Below are positions 1 to 8,658 of a stretch of 64,000 bases of DNA, in pieces. Each line of letters opens with the position of its first letter. The stretch's first letter is position 1. Under the pieces are notes generated by a model. It worked only from the letters and a program-made list of their open reading frames with translations, ran no database searches and had not been told where the DNA came from. The position numbers and the translations under genes were made by a program. Source of the DNA: Limnohabitans sp. 2KL-51 (lineage in GTDB: Bacteria; Pseudomonadota; Gammaproteobacteria; Burkholderiales; Burkholderiaceae_C); contig NZ_NESJ01000005.1 of assembly GCF_003063645.1 (NCBI RefSeq), forward strand, positions 1 to 64,000, given 5' to 3'.

Positions 1-126
1 GGTGACAACGTGTCGATCACTGTGAAGTTGATCAACCCCATTGCGATGGAAGAGGGCTTGCGCTTTGCCATCCGCGAAGGTGGCCGCACGGTTGGCGCTG
101 GCGTCGTTGCCAAGATCATCGCTTAA
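1..126 (+). CDS. tuf: Elongation factor Tu, C-terminal end (partial)
   Basis: Only the last 41 codons are in the window; the frame is open from base 1 to TAA at 124-126. The peptide has the EF-Tu domain III ending: [20 protein letters not shown] followed by [11 protein letters not shown]-Tu delivers aminoacyl-tRNA to the ribosome as a GTP complex. Its position just upstream of rpsJ is the usual str-S10 arrangement of betaproteobacteria. Whether this is tufA or tufB cannot be told from the fragment. Confidence 0.97.
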
Positions 127-142
127 TTCTTTTGTGGCGCAG

Positions 143-169
143 CAGTGCAAAGGATTGGCCTTTGCACTG
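143..169 (+). other. Perfect 11-bp stem-loop between tuf and rpsJ
   Basis: Arms 143-153 and 159-169 are perfect reverse complements around a 5-base loop. No T-run follows, so this is not a classic intrinsic terminator. It could be a processing or attenuation element between tuf and rpsJ; the role is inferred. Confidence 0.6.
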
Positions 170-202
170 TAGCAAGCAGAATACTCACCACAAGGAATTG
201 AC

Positions 203-517
203 ATGTCATCCAAGCAAAAAATCCGCATCCGCCTGAAGGCGTTTGACTACAAATTGATCGACCAGTCCGCTGCCGAGATCGTTGATACCGCCAAGCGCAC
301 AGGCGCGATTGTCAAGGGCCCTGTGCCTTTGCCAACCCGCATGAAGCGCTTTGACATCTTGCGTTCACCGCACGTCAATAAGACCAGCCGTGACCAGTTG
401 GAAATCCGTACGCACCAGCGTTTGATGGACATCGTGGATCCGACTGACAAAACAGTCGACGCCCTGATGAAGCTCGATCTGCCTGCAGGCGTGGACGTAG
501 AAATCAAGCTGCAGTGA
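203..517 (+). CDS. rpsJ: 30S ribosomal protein S10 (NusE)
   Basis: At 104 aa this has the usual S10 length. It starts at an ATG preceded by AAGGAATTGAC and keeps the family's N-terminal IRIRLKAFD and the RTHQRLMDI segment. S10 sits in the 30S head and, as NusE, binds NusB during antitermination. It is first in the S10 cluster but is separated from rplC by 181 bases containing a good promoter, so it may be transcribed partly on its own or with tuf. Confidence 0.98.
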   Translation: MSSKQKIRIRLKAFDYKLIDQSAAEIVDTAKRTGAIVKGPVPLPTRMKRFDILRSPHVNKTSRDQLEIRTHQRLMDIVDPTDKTVDALMKLDLPAGVDVEIKLQ

Positions 518-569
518 TGCAGTTTGGGATGGCTGAAAAGCCATCCGAACACTTGAAATAGAGTCCGAC

Positions 570-598
570 TTGCCATAAATGGCGAGTCGAGCTATAAT
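570..598 (+). promoter_or_regulatory. Sigma70-type promoter upstream of rplC
   Basis: TTGCCA at 570-575 (5/6 match to the -35 consensus) and TATAAT at 593-598 (perfect -10) are separated by exactly 17 bases. This predicts a start near 605 and a leader of about 95 bases before rplC. It lies inside what is a single operon in E. coli. Confidence 0.75.
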
Positions 599-698
599 TT
601 CAGGCTCACTTGATAAAGGTGAGATTTATTAACAGTCTTTCACACACCAAACGTGGCTGCCAATTGAAGTGGCCACGGTGGAAGTTTTGGAGAAAACA

Positions 699-1364
699 AT
701 GAGTCTTAGTAACTCCCTCGGGTTGCTGGGTCGCAAGGTGGGCATGATGCGTCTGTTCACTGATGATGGGGATTCCGTTCCTGTCACAGTGCTGGATGTG
801 TCCAACAACCGTGTATCCCAGGTCAAAACCCAAGAGAACGATGGCTATGTCGCTTTGCAAGTGACATTTGGTGCCCGCAAGGCATCGCGCGTGACCAAGC
901 CCATCGCTGGTCACCTGGCCAAAGCCGGTGTTGAAGCCGGTGAAATCATTCAAGAATTCCGCGTGACCTCTGACACAGCAGCCCAGTACGCCGCAGGCGC
1001 TACTGTGCCTGTCGCAGCCGTGTTTGCTGTGGGCCAGAAAGTGGACGTGCAAGGCACCTCCATCGGTAAAGGCTTTACAGGCACGATCAAGCGTCACAAC
1101 TTCAAATCACAGCGCGCATCGCACGGTAACAGCCGTTCGCACAACGTGCCTGGTTCGATTTCGATGGCACAAGATCCTGGCCGCGTGTTTCCTGGCAAAA
1201 AAATGTCGGGTCACCTCGGAGATGTCACTTGCACCACGCAGAACCTGGCCGTCATCCGCGTTGACGAAGCCCGTGGTCTGCTGATGATCAGGGGCGCCAT
1301 TCCTGGTTCTAAAGGCGGCTTCGTGACTGTGCGTCCCGCCGTTAAAGTTAAAGGAGCGAACTGA
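699..1364 (+). CDS. rplC: 50S ribosomal protein L3
   Basis: The ATG at 699 (protein begins [18 protein letters not shown]) is preceded by GGAG at 689-692 and matches where L3 proteins begin, giving 221 aa. An upstream in-frame GTG at 669 would add ten residues and is less likely. The conserved [14 protein letters not shown] loop near the peptidyl-transferase centre is present. Its stop overlaps the rplD start by one base (TGATG), indicating translational coupling. Confidence 0.97.
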   Translation: MSLSNSLGLLGRKVGMMRLFTDDGDSVPVTVLDVSNNRVSQVKTQENDGYVALQVTFGARKASRVTKPIAGHLAKAGVEAGEIIQEFRVTSDTAAQYAAGATVPVAAVFAVGQKVDVQGTSIGKGFTGTIKRHNFKSQRASHGNSRSHNVPGSISMAQDPGRVFPGKKMSGHLGDVTCTTQNLAVIRVDEARGLLMIRGAIPGSKGGFVTVRPAVKVKGAN

Positions 1365-1984
1365 TGCAGCTCGAACTCCTGAACGACCAAGGTCAAGCCG
1401 CATCCAAAGTGGACGCGCCCGAGACTGTGTTCGGTCGTGAATACAACGAAGCCCTGATCCACCAAATCGTGGTGGCTTACCAGGCCAATGCCCGTCAAGG
1501 CACTCGCGCTCAAAAGGACCGTGAACAAGTTCACCACTCCACCAAGAAGCCTTTTAAACAAAAAGGTACGGGTCGCGCTCGTGCTGGTATGACTTCCTCG
1601 CCTTTGTGGCGTGGTGGTGGTCGGATTTTTCCGAACATGCCCGACGAAAATTTCACACAGAAAATCAACAAGAAGATGTACCGCGCGGGTATGACTTCGA
1701 TCTTCTCCCAGTTGGCCCGCGAAGGTCGACTGGCCGTGGTGGATTCTTTCAAGGTTGACACGCCCAAAACAAAGCAGCTCGCTGCCAAGTTCAAGGCTAT
1801 GAGTCTCGACAACGTGCTGGTGATCGCCGACGAAGTCGACGAAAACTTGTACCTGGCATCGCGCAACCTGATCAACATCCTGATTGTTGAACCACGTTAC
1901 GCCGATCCCGTGTCTTTGGTGAACTTCAAGAAAGTCCTCGTGACCAAAGGCGCCATGGACAAACTCAAGGAGATGTTTGCATGA
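1364..1984 (+). CDS. rplD: 50S ribosomal protein L4
   Basis: 206 aa, normal for L4. The extended loop with [11 protein letters not shown] and SPLWRGGG reaches the peptide exit tunnel. In E. coli L4 also represses the S10 operon by binding its leader; whether the leader before rplC here has that role is not evident. The gene overlaps rplC by 1 base and rplW by 4 bases (ATGA), so translation is coupled on both sides. Confidence 0.98.
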   Translation: MQLELLNDQGQAASKVDAPETVFGREYNEALIHQIVVAYQANARQGTRAQKDREQVHHSTKKPFKQKGTGRARAGMTSSPLWRGGGRIFPNMPDENFTQKINKKMYRAGMTSIFSQLAREGRLAVVDSFKVDTPKTKQLAAKFKAMSLDNVLVIADEVDENLYLASRNLINILIVEPRYADPVSLVNFKKVLVTKGAMDKLKEMFA

Positions 1985-2295
1985 GCGCCGTGAAGTTTGA
2001 CGAAGGTCGTCTGATGTCCGTGCTGGTGGCCCCCATCGTGTCCGAAAAGGCCACCATGGTTGCTGAAAAAACCAACACCGTGACTTTCAAAGTGCTGCAG
2101 GACGCTACCAAGCCTGAAATCAAAGCCGCTGTGCAATTGATGTTCAAGGTCGAGGTCAAAGGCGTGTCTGTGGTGAATACCAAGGGCAAGACCAAGCGTT
2201 TTGGCAAGACCATTGGCCGTCGCGACAACATTCGCAAGGCTTATGTCACGCTGCAACCAGGTCAAGAGCTGAACCTGTCTGGGGAGGCCGCGTAA
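1981..2295 (+). CDS. rplW: 50S ribosomal protein L23
   Basis: 104 aa. It contains the [13 protein letters not shown] segment and the [19 protein letters not shown] region typical of bacterial L23, which forms the docking site for trigger factor and SRP at the tunnel exit. It overlaps rplD by 4 bases and is followed by rplB after 2 bases. Confidence 0.98.
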   Translation: MSAVKFDEGRLMSVLVAPIVSEKATMVAEKTNTVTFKVLQDATKPEIKAAVQLMFKVEVKGVSVVNTKGKTKRFGKTIGRRDNIRKAYVTLQPGQELNLSGEAA

Positions 2296-2297
2296 TC

Positions 2298-3122
2298 ATG
2301 GCTGTCATCAAGATCAAACCGACATCCCCAGGCCGTCGTGGCGTGGTGAAAGTCACGCGTGACCACCTGCACAAAGGTGAAGGTTACGCGCCGTTGCTGG
2401 AACCCCAGCATCAGAAGTCCGGCCGTAACAACAACGGTCATATCACAACTCGCCACAAAGGCGGTGGTCACAAGCACCACTACCGTGTGGTCGATTTCAA
2501 GCGCAACAAAGATGCGATTCCGGCGAAAGTCGAGCGCATTGAGTACGACCCCAACCGTACTGCGCACATTGCTTTGTTGTGTTACGCCGATGGCGAGCGC
2601 CGATACATCATTGCACCTCGTGGCATTGAAGCCGGTGCAACGCTGATGTCGGGTGCAGAAGCCCCGATCCGCGCTGGCAACACCTTGCCTATTCGTAACA
2701 TCCCCGTGGGTTCGACCATCCATTGCATCGAGCTCAAGCCCGGTGCGGGTGCCCAGATCGCACGCTCGGCAGGTGCTTCGGCTACCTTGCTGGCTCGTGA
2801 AGGCATCTACGCTCAGGTGCGTATGCGCTCCGGTGAAGTTCGCAAGATCCACATCGAGTGCCGCGCCACGATTGGTGAAGTCGCCAACGAAGAACACAGC
2901 CTGCGCCAATTGGGCAAGGCCGGTGTCAAGCGTTGGATGGGTATCCGCCCAACGGTTCGTGGCGTAGCCATGAACCCTGTGGATCACCCGCACGGTGGTG
3001 GCGAAGGCCGTACCGGCGAAGGCCGTCATGCAGTAGACCCGTGGGGCAACCTCACCAAGGGCTACCGTACCCGTAACAACAAGCGCACACAGGTCATGAT
3101 CGTGTCGCGTCGCAAGAAGTAA
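2298..3122 (+). CDS. rplB: 50S ribosomal protein L2
   Basis: 274 aa, normal for L2. It has the N-terminal [14 protein letters not shown] stretch and the conserved C-terminal [10 protein letters not shown] loop needed for 23S rRNA binding and peptidyl transferase assembly. It sits tightly between rplW and rpsS. Confidence 0.99.
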   Translation: MAVIKIKPTSPGRRGVVKVTRDHLHKGEGYAPLLEPQHQKSGRNNNGHITTRHKGGGHKHHYRVVDFKRNKDAIPAKVERIEYDPNRTAHIALLCYADGERRYIIAPRGIEAGATLMSGAEAPIRAGNTLPIRNIPVGSTIHCIELKPGAGAQIARSAGASATLLAREGIYAQVRMRSGEVRKIHIECRATIGEVANEEHSLRQLGKAGVKRWMGIRPTVRGVAMNPVDHPHGGGEGRTGEGRHAVDPWGNLTKGYRTRNNKRTQVMIVSRRKK

Positions 3123-3132
3123 GGGTTAGACA

Positions 3133-3411
3133 ATGACACGCTCTCTCAAAAAGGGTCCCTTCGTTGACCACCATTTGCTGGCAAAGGTTGAAAAAGCCGT
3201 TGCCACCAAAGACAAAAAGCCCGTCAAGACATGGTCGCGTCGCTCCATGGTTCTGCCCGATTTCATCGGTCTGACCATCGCCGTTCACAACGGCAAGCAA
3301 CACGTTCCTGTTTATGTGACCGACCAAATGGTTGGTCATAAATTGGGCGAATTCGCACTGACCCGGACATTCAAGGGTCATCCTGCGGACAAAAAAGTCC
3401 AGAAGAAATAA
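3133..3411 (+). CDS. rpsS: 30S ribosomal protein S19
   Basis: 92 aa. It begins [16 protein letters not shown] and contains the [19 protein letters not shown] core of S19, which binds 16S rRNA in the head with S13. It lies ten bases after rplB and nine bases before rplV. Confidence 0.99.
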   Translation: MTRSLKKGPFVDHHLLAKVEKAVATKDKKPVKTWSRRSMVLPDFIGLTIAVHNGKQHVPVYVTDQMVGHKLGEFALTRTFKGHPADKKVQKK

Positions 3412-3420
3412 GGAAAGACC

Positions 3421-3750
3421 ATGGAAACACGTGCAGTCCTCCGGGGCGTCCGTTTGTCGGTCGATAAAGGCCGCTTGGTCGCCGATTTGATTCGCGGTAA
3501 AAAAGTGGATCAAGCTCTGAACATCCTGACATTCACGCAGAAAAAAGCTGCGGGCATCGTCAAAAAGGTTCTCGAGTCCGCCATCGCCAACGCTGAGCAC
3601 AATGACGGCGCCGACATTGACGAGTTGAAGGTGAAAACCATCTACGTCGAACAAGGCACCACGCTCAAGCGTTTCACAGCCCGTGCCAAAGGCCGTGGCA
3701 ACCGTATCAGCAAGCCCACATGCCATGTGTATGTGACGGTCGGCAACTAA
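3421..3750 (+). CDS. rplV: 50S ribosomal protein L22
   Basis: 109 aa. The hairpin segment [16 protein letters not shown] lines the exit tunnel, where macrolide-resistance changes arise in other species. ATG at 3421 follows an AAGGAAAGACC ribosome-binding site. It is followed by rpsC after 14 bases. Confidence 0.98.
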   Translation: METRAVLRGVRLSVDKGRLVADLIRGKKVDQALNILTFTQKKAAGIVKKVLESAIANAEHNDGADIDELKVKTIYVEQGTTLKRFTARAKGRGNRISKPTCHVYVTVGN

Positions 3751-3764
3751 GCCAGGGAAGAAAC

Positions 3765-4643
3765 ATGGGACAAAAAATCCATCCTACCGGCTTCCGTTTG
3801 GCCGTGAGCCGTAACTGGTCCAGCCGTTGGTACGCCAGCAACAAAGACTTCGCCGGCATGCTGGCTGAGGACATCAAGGTGCGTGAGTACCTCAAGGCCA
3901 AGCTCAAGAATGCCGCGGTTTCCCGCGTACTGATTGAGCGTCCAGCCAAGAGCGCCCGCATCACCATTTTCTCGGCTCGTCCAGGTGTGGTGATCGGCAA
4001 GAAAGGCGAAGACATCGAGTTGCTCAAGAAAGAACTCGCTCTTCGTCTGGGTGTGCCAGTGGCCGTGAACATCGAAGAAGTGCGCAAGCCTGAAATCGAT
4101 GCGCAACTGATCGCTGACAGCATCACGCAACAGCTCGAAAAGCGGATCATGTTCCGTCGCGCCATGAAGCGCGCCATGCAAAACGCCATGCGTCTGGGTG
4201 CCCAAGGCATCAAGATCATGTCGGCTGGCCGCTTGAACGGCATCGAAATTGCGCGTACCGAGTGGTACCGCGAAGGCCGTGTGCCATTGCACACCCTGCG
4301 CGCTGACATCGACTACGCCACTTCCGAAGCCAAGACCACCTACGGCATCATCGGTGTCAAGGTCTGGGTCTACAAAGGTGACACCTTGGGTCGCAATGAC
4401 GCTCCTGCACTGGCCGAGCCTCGTGCCGAAGAAGAACGCCGCCCACGTGGTCCACGCCGTGATGCACGTCCAGGTGAGCGCCCCGCAGGCGATCGCCGAG
4501 GCGGCCCACGTCGCCCCGCTGGCACCAACACAGCACCTACCGATGGCAGCGACAAGCCTGCCGGCGCAGGTGGTGATGCCAAACCCGCCGTTAAGCGCGT
4601 ACGCACAGTCGCCGCGCCAGCTGCAGCAGCTGACGGTCAATAA
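3765..4643 (+). CDS. rpsC: 30S ribosomal protein S3 with long basic/proline-rich tail
   Basis: The ATG at 3765 gives the conserved S3 N-terminus [14 protein letters not shown]; an upstream in-frame ATG at 3720 lies inside rplV and is rejected. The protein is 292 aa against about 233 in E. coli. The KH domain ([14 protein letters not shown]) and the C-terminal S3 domain ([15 protein letters not shown]) are intact. The extra ~65 residues are rich in Arg, Pro, Gly and Ala and look disordered. Confidence 0.98.
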   Translation: MGQKIHPTGFRLAVSRNWSSRWYASNKDFAGMLAEDIKVREYLKAKLKNAAVSRVLIERPAKSARITIFSARPGVVIGKKGEDIELLKKELALRLGVPVAVNIEEVRKPEIDAQLIADSITQQLEKRIMFRRAMKRAMQNAMRLGAQGIKIMSAGRLNGIEIARTEWYREGRVPLHTLRADIDYATSEAKTTYGIIGVKVWVYKGDTLGRNDAPALAEPRAEEERRPRGPRRDARPGERPAGDRRGGPRRPAGTNTAPTDGSDKPAGAGGDAKPAVKRVRTVAAPAAAADGQ

Positions 4644-4654
4644 GGAGTAATTAC

Positions 4655-5071
4655 ATGCTGCAACCTGCTCGCAGAAAGTTCCGCAAGGAACAGAAAGGCC
4701 GTAACACCGGCGTCGCTACCCGTGGCAACACGGTGGCGTTCGGTGACTTCGGCCTGAAGTCCACAGACCGTGGCCGTTTGACGGCCCGCCAGATCGAATC
4801 CGCACGTCGTGCGATTTCCCGTCACGTCAAGCGTGGCGGTCGTATCTGGATTCGTGTGTTCCCTGACAAGCCGATTTCCACTAAGCCTGCTGAAGTGCGT
4901 ATGGGTAACGGTAAAGGTAACCCCGAATACTATGTAGCTGAGATCCAACCCGGAAAGGTGCTCTACGAAATCGTAGGCGTTCCAGAAGAGTTGGCCCGCC
5001 AAGCCTTTAAATTGGCCGCTGCCAAGTTGCCCTTGCGCACCACTTTTGTGGCACGCATGATTGGCCAATAA
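4655..5071 (+). CDS. rplP: 50S ribosomal protein L16
   Basis: 138 aa. It begins [17 protein letters not shown] and has the [20 protein letters not shown] core and the [20 protein letters not shown] loop near the A-site tRNA. ATG follows AAGGAGTAATTAC, a strong ribosome-binding site. Confidence 0.98.
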   Translation: MLQPARRKFRKEQKGRNTGVATRGNTVAFGDFGLKSTDRGRLTARQIESARRAISRHVKRGGRIWIRVFPDKPISTKPAEVRMGNGKGNPEYYVAEIQPGKVLYEIVGVPEELARQAFKLAAAKLPLRTTFVARMIGQ

Positions 5072-5088
5072 TTCAGGAGAAACAAGAA

Positions 5089-5283
5089 ATGAACGCTGCT
5101 GAATTGCGCCAAAAAGACGTTGCTGGTGTGAAAGACGAGATCAAAGCGCTCCAAAGAGCCCACTTTGGCCTGCGTATGCAAAAAGCCACGCAACAACTCG
5201 GCAATACCGGAACGTTGAGCGAAACCCGTCGCTCGATCGCTCGTGCCAAAACCATCCTTGCCCAAAAGCAAGCCGCCAAGTAA
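5089..5283 (+). CDS. rpmC: 50S ribosomal protein L29
   Basis: 64 aa helical-hairpin protein starting [18 protein letters not shown], with [16 protein letters not shown] near the C-terminus as in L29. It sits beside L23 at the tunnel exit. The start is preceded by AGGAGAAACAAGAA. Confidence 0.97.
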   Translation: MNAAELRQKDVAGVKDEIKALQRAHFGLRMQKATQQLGNTGTLSETRRSIARAKTILAQKQAAK

Positions 5284-5292
5284 GGAGTGACC

Positions 5293-5562
5293 ATGACGGA
5301 AGCTAAAACATCCCTCAAGCGCACCTTGATTGGCAAGGTGGTCAGCGACAAGCGTGCCAAGACCGTGACCGTGCTCGTCGAGCGTCGTGTGAAACACGCG
5401 CTTTACGGCAAGATCGTGGCCAAGTCGAGCAAGTACCACGCGCACGACGAAACAGGTCAATACCACCTGGGCGACACCATCGAAATCACGGAAAGCCGTC
5501 CGATTTCGAAGACCAAAAACTGGGTGGCCAGCCGCCTGGTGCAGAAAGCCGAAGCGGTCTGA
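5293..5562 (+). CDS. rpsQ: 30S ribosomal protein S17
   Basis: The ATG at 5293 is preceded by AAGGAGTGACC, giving 89 aa; a GTG six bases upstream is inside the ribosome-binding site. The S17 OB-fold signature [20 protein letters not shown] and the [17 protein letters not shown] motif are present. This is the last gene of the S10 cluster here. Confidence 0.98.
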   Translation: MTEAKTSLKRTLIGKVVSDKRAKTVTVLVERRVKHALYGKIVAKSSKYHAHDETGQYHLGDTIEITESRPISKTKNWVASRLVQKAEAV

Positions 5563-5594
5563 GTTTAAAACCCGGACTTGTGCAAACTTTCTGA

Positions 5595-5626
5595 AAACGA
5601 CCCACAATGGTGGGTCGTTTTTTTTT
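5595..5626 (+). terminator. Intrinsic terminator of the S10 cluster
   Basis: An 11-bp perfect stem (5595-5605 with 5610-5620) closed by an AATG loop runs directly into nine Ts (5618-5626). It lies 33 bases after rpsQ and should end S10 transcription before the peroxiredoxin gene. Confidence 0.93.
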
Positions 5627-5666
5627 ACCTTCGGCGCATTAGCCAAACATTCAAATGGAGCACAAC

Positions 5667-6173
5667 ATGATCAAAGTCGGCGATACATTGCCAGCAGTCA
5701 CCCTGATGGAATACGTTGAAGTGGAGGGCAACGGCTGCAGCATTGGCCCCAATCCGGTGGACGTGGCCAAAGCCACAGCAGGAAAAACCATTGCCCTGTT
5801 TGCCTTGCCTGGCGCTTTCACGCCCACCTGCTCGGCAAAGCATGTTCCAGGTTACGTAGAAAACCACGATGCCTTGAAAGCGGCAGGCGTCGATGAAATT
5901 TGGTGCGTGAGCGTGAACGACGCTTTCGTCATGGGTGCATGGGCCCGTGAACAAAAAACAGGTGCCAAAGTTCGCATGTTGGGTGACGGCAGTGCCGATT
6001 TCACCAAGGCCACCGGCTTGAGCTTGGACCTGACGGGTCGTGGCATGGGCGTGCGCAGCAACCGCTACTCCATGCTCGTGAAAGACGGCAAAGTCGCAAG
6101 CTTGAACAACGAAGGTCCTGGTAAATTTGAAGTCAGCGATGCGGCGACGCTGCTGGCGCAAGCCAAAGGTTGA
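5667..6173 (+). CDS. Peroxiredoxin, Prx5 type
   Basis: The likely start is ATG 5667, six bases after GGAG, giving 168 aa (an in-frame ATG at 5655 is possible). The peroxidatic motif PGAFTPTCS places the active cysteine at residue 55; Cys24 and Cys80 are also present. The fold and the MLGDGSADFTKATGL and NRYSMLVKDGKV segments match Prx5 peroxiredoxins, which reduce H2O2 and organic hydroperoxides with thioredoxin or glutathione/glutaredoxin. No fused glutaredoxin domain is seen. It occupies the place where rplN often follows rpsQ. Confidence 0.93.
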   Translation: MIKVGDTLPAVTLMEYVEVEGNGCSIGPNPVDVAKATAGKTIALFALPGAFTPTCSAKHVPGYVENHDALKAAGVDEIWCVSVNDAFVMGAWAREQKTGAKVRMLGDGSADFTKATGLSLDLTGRGMGVRSNRYSMLVKDGKVASLNNEGPGKFEVSDAATLLAQAKG

Positions 6174-6186
6174 ATGCCACTGGCCA

Positions 6187-6215
6187 AAAAAAAGGGACCT
6201 TGGATCCCTTTTTTT
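6187..6215 (+). terminator. Bidirectional intrinsic terminator
   Basis: An 11-bp A/T-flanked stem (6187-6197 with 6205-6215) with a 7-base loop has a T-run at its end on both strands. It lies between the convergent peroxiredoxin and acetyltransferase genes and can serve both. Confidence 0.85.
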
Positions 6216-6228
6216 CCTCTTGGGCGGC

Positions 6229-6714
6229 TCAAGCGATGTCGACTTTGAGGTAGTGGGCCCCCGCGAAGGGGTTGTGATAGTAGGGCGGTATCTCCATAAA
6301 GCCCAAGTCTTCGTAAAGGGCCCGGGCTGACTCCATGTCATCCAGTGTGTCGAGCAGGACGCAGTTGTAACCCGCTTTGCGGGCGGCGTCGAGAATGCCT
6401 TCGGTCAATCGACGGCCCAAACCCAAACCTCTGAAAGCTGGGCGGACATAGAGGCGTTTCATTTCAGCTGCATTGGCGTAATCAGAACTGTCCAAGGGGC
6501 GCAAGGCGCAGCACCCTGCCAAAGCATCGTCAACCCAAGCCAACAAGAGTGCGCCCCGAGGTTCGGTGTATTCACCAGGCAAACTTTGAAGTTCGTTTTC
6601 GAAACCTTGGAAACACAAATCCACTTTCAGGCTTTGTGCATAGTCCTGAAAGATGGCGCGCGTCAACTCCCAGTCAGAAGAACTGGCCGGTTGCTGCAAT
6701 AGAACGATTGGCAT
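6229..6714 (-). CDS. GNAT family N-acetyltransferase
   Basis: 161 aa from ATG at 6714 (a TTG two codons upstream is less likely). The acetyl-CoA-binding motif A is clear: KRLYVRPAFRGLGLGRRL, followed by ARALYEDLGFMEIPPY. Members transfer an acetyl group from acetyl-CoA to an amine; the substrate cannot be inferred. It stands alone, convergent with the peroxiredoxin gene. Confidence 0.88.
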   Translation of the reverse strand: MPIVLLQQPASSSDWELTRAIFQDYAQSLKVDLCFQGFENELQSLPGEYTEPRGALLLAWVDDALAGCCALRPLDSSDYANAAEMKRLYVRPAFRGLGLGRRLTEGILDAARKAGYNCVLLDTLDDMESARALYEDLGFMEIPPYYHNPFAGAHYLKVDIA

Positions 6715-6775
6715 GAGCAAGTTGGACTAAAAAACCAAACCACAGTGTAGCTGCAGCCGAGTGGCCGTCATGGGC

Positions 6776-7450
6776 TCAGCTGCCTATGGAGACAAGGCCG
6801 AAAACAGCCATGGCCGAAACCAACAGCAGCACCAAGGCCCAAGCACGCGAGCGGCCATGGTCGGCTGAGGGGACAAACGGATCAGACATGGACTTGTCCC
6901 CATGCCACATGGCGGGCACCAGCGCCTGGTTTTTTCGCCAGCGGTACCAGGTCAAGGCCAGCAAATGAATGCAGACCAAAAAGATCAAAGTGGTCTTGCC
7001 CCATCCTTTGTGCCAGCTGGTGGCCAGAGCGACCCATTGGCCGGAAGCCAGTGAGGACAACGGCCCCATGTTGGCGATTTCATCGTCACTGATGAGACCC
7101 GTGCCCACTTGCAAGAACAAAATCAGTAGAAAAGCCACGACGGACCAGGATCCCAAAGGGTTGTGACCCGCAAATTGAGTGAACTTGTCGCGACCTTGAA
7201 GATAAGCCCAAACGCGCGAAGGACTGATGGGCAGCTGTGACCAGCGAGACCAGTAGCCGCCAAAAAAACCCCAGAGAACGCGAAACAGCAAAAGTGTCAA
7301 AACGCAATAACCCAAACGGAAATGCCACTGCATGGCGTTGCCACCTATATTGCCCGTGATGACCAGGCCAGTCACACAAAGCACCAGCCCCCAGTGAAAA
7401 AGGCGGGTGGGAAGATCCCAGATGTGAACTTGAACCATAAGGACTTTCAT
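6776..7450 (-). CDS. Cytochrome b561 / Ni-Fe hydrogenase-type cytochrome b
   Basis: A membrane protein of about 224 aa beginning near VQVHIWDLPTRLFHWGLVL, the standard start of bacterial b561-type cytochromes, whose haem-ligand histidines lie in this and later helices (RLGYCVL, SWHKGWG, HLLALTWY). ATG at 7450 or 7438 is the start; neither has a strong ribosome-binding site. It is transcribed divergently from a cytochrome c' gene 87 bases away, suggesting the pair exchange electrons at the inner membrane. Confidence 0.88.
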   Translation of the reverse strand: MKVLMVQVHIWDLPTRLFHWGLVLCVTGLVITGNIGGNAMQWHFRLGYCVLTLLLFRVLWGFFGGYWSRWSQLPISPSRVWAYLQGRDKFTQFAGHNPLGSWSVVAFLLILFLQVGTGLISDDEIANMGPLSSLASGQWVALATSWHKGWGKTTLIFLVCIHLLALTWYRWRKNQALVPAMWHGDKSMSDPFVPSADHGRSRAWALVLLLVSAMAVFGLVSIGS

Positions 7451-7537
7451 GGATGCGATTAAAGCCAAGATATGAGAAACTATGTTGCAGTCAGAGCATT
7501 GCACTTTGGCCAACACATATCTCATTTGGAGTTGAAC

Positions 7538-7990
7538 ATGAAAAGAATGTCAGGTCTTTTTAGCTTGGCCATGGCGATGGCCGTGACCTTACCTGCTCAA
7601 GCGCAGTTTGCCAAGCCGGAGGATGCGGTCAAGTACCGCAAAGCAAGTTTCACGGTGATGTCCGCTCATTTTGGCCGATTGGGTGCGATGGCCAATGGAC
7701 GCGTGCCCTATGACGCCAAAGCCGCTGCCGAAAATGCCGATGTGGCATTGACTCTGTCCAAGTTGCCTTGGGCCGCCTTTGGCGAGGGTACAGACAAAGG
7801 CGACACCCGCGCCAAGCCAGAAATCTGGAAAGAGTCTGCCAAGTACAAGGACGCGGCAGACAAAATGCAAGTTGAAATGGGCAAATTGAATGTGGCTGCC
7901 AAGGCAGGCAACATCGACGCCTTGAAAGCTGCTTTTGGCCCAGCCGCAGCGTCTTGCAAAGCCTGCCACGACAACTTCCGCAAAGATTGA
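7538..7990 (+). CDS. Cytochrome c' (class II) precursor
   Basis: 150 aa from ATG 7538, preceded by TTGGAGTTGAAC. It has a Sec signal peptide ending near LPAQAQ. The single haem motif CKACH lies close to the C-terminus (SCKACHDNFRKD), diagnostic of class II c-type cytochromes with a four-helix fold. The protein should be periplasmic. It pairs with the divergent b-type cytochrome gene, an arrangement known for cytochrome b/c' or c-556 pairs. Confidence 0.93.
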   Translation: MKRMSGLFSLAMAMAVTLPAQAQFAKPEDAVKYRKASFTVMSAHFGRLGAMANGRVPYDAKAAAENADVALTLSKLPWAAFGEGTDKGDTRAKPEIWKESAKYKDAADKMQVEMGKLNVAAKAGNIDALKAAFGPAAASCKACHDNFRKD

Positions 7991-8028
7991 TGAAGGCTTC
8001 CTGAGCAGCGGGCCAAAGGGCCTGCTGC

Positions 8029-8556
8029 TCAGGTTTCTGCCAAGAGTTTTTCAATCAGTTTGTGCAGCTCTGCAAAGTCAGGCGTCCCCACAAAGCGCTT
8101 GACGATTTCGCCCTGCTTGTTGACGAGAAACGTGGTGGGCGTGAGTTTGATTTCGCCCCACTCGCGAGCGACTTTGCCTGTATTGTCAATGGCCACCCCA
8201 AAGGGGAGTTGTCGCGATTGGGCGAAATTGACCACATAACTGGGTGGGTCGTAGCTCATGGCCACAGCCAAGGTGACATAGCCGCGGTCTTTGAACTTGT
8301 TGTAAGTGGCCACCAGTTCTGGCATCTCGGCCACACAGGAGGTGCAACTGGTGGCCCAAAAATTCACCAAAGCGACTTTCCCCTGCAATTGCTTGGAGGT
8401 GACCTGGGAGCCATCGAGTAAAACAAAGGTGGATTCAGGCGCGCGGTCACCAGAGCAGCCCCAAAGGGCCAAAGTCACGCCCAGTAACCCACTCCAGAAC
8501 AACAAACGGCAACCTATAAGTCGCAGATTCAAGAGCATGGCCAGCAGCGTTTTCAT
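8029..8556 (-). CDS. TlpA-family thiol:disulfide oxidoreductase, lipoprotein
   Basis: 175 aa with an N-terminal hydrophobic segment and lipobox LWGC (Cys34), so probably anchored to the membrane facing the periplasm. The thioredoxin fold carries the redox motif CTSC (Cys71, Cys74) in NFWATSCTSC, and the cis-Pro region is KLTPTTFLV. TlpA/ResA-like proteins reduce apocytochrome c haem cysteines or other periplasmic disulfides, consistent with a cytochrome gene next door, but the partner is inferred. Confidence 0.92.
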   Translation of the reverse strand: MKTLLAMLLNLRLIGCRLLFWSGLLGVTLALWGCSGDRAPESTFVLLDGSQVTSKQLQGKVALVNFWATSCTSCVAEMPELVATYNKFKDRGYVTLAVAMSYDPPSYVVNFAQSRQLPFGVAIDNTGKVAREWGEIKLTPTTFLVNKQGEIVKRFVGTPDFAELHKLIEKLLAET

Positions 8557-8658
8557 GGTTGAAAGTTTAATCCGTTTGCCACGTCAGCCGGTATGGGGGC
8601 ATTGCGGCTGCCCATGACTGCCGTTCATCGCGCAGATGCACGGAAGCAGCAGTTAACT

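Noticed and set aside
143..169. Rho-independent terminator after tuf
   Set aside because: The stem is perfect but no T-run follows, so it is listed only as a stem-loop.
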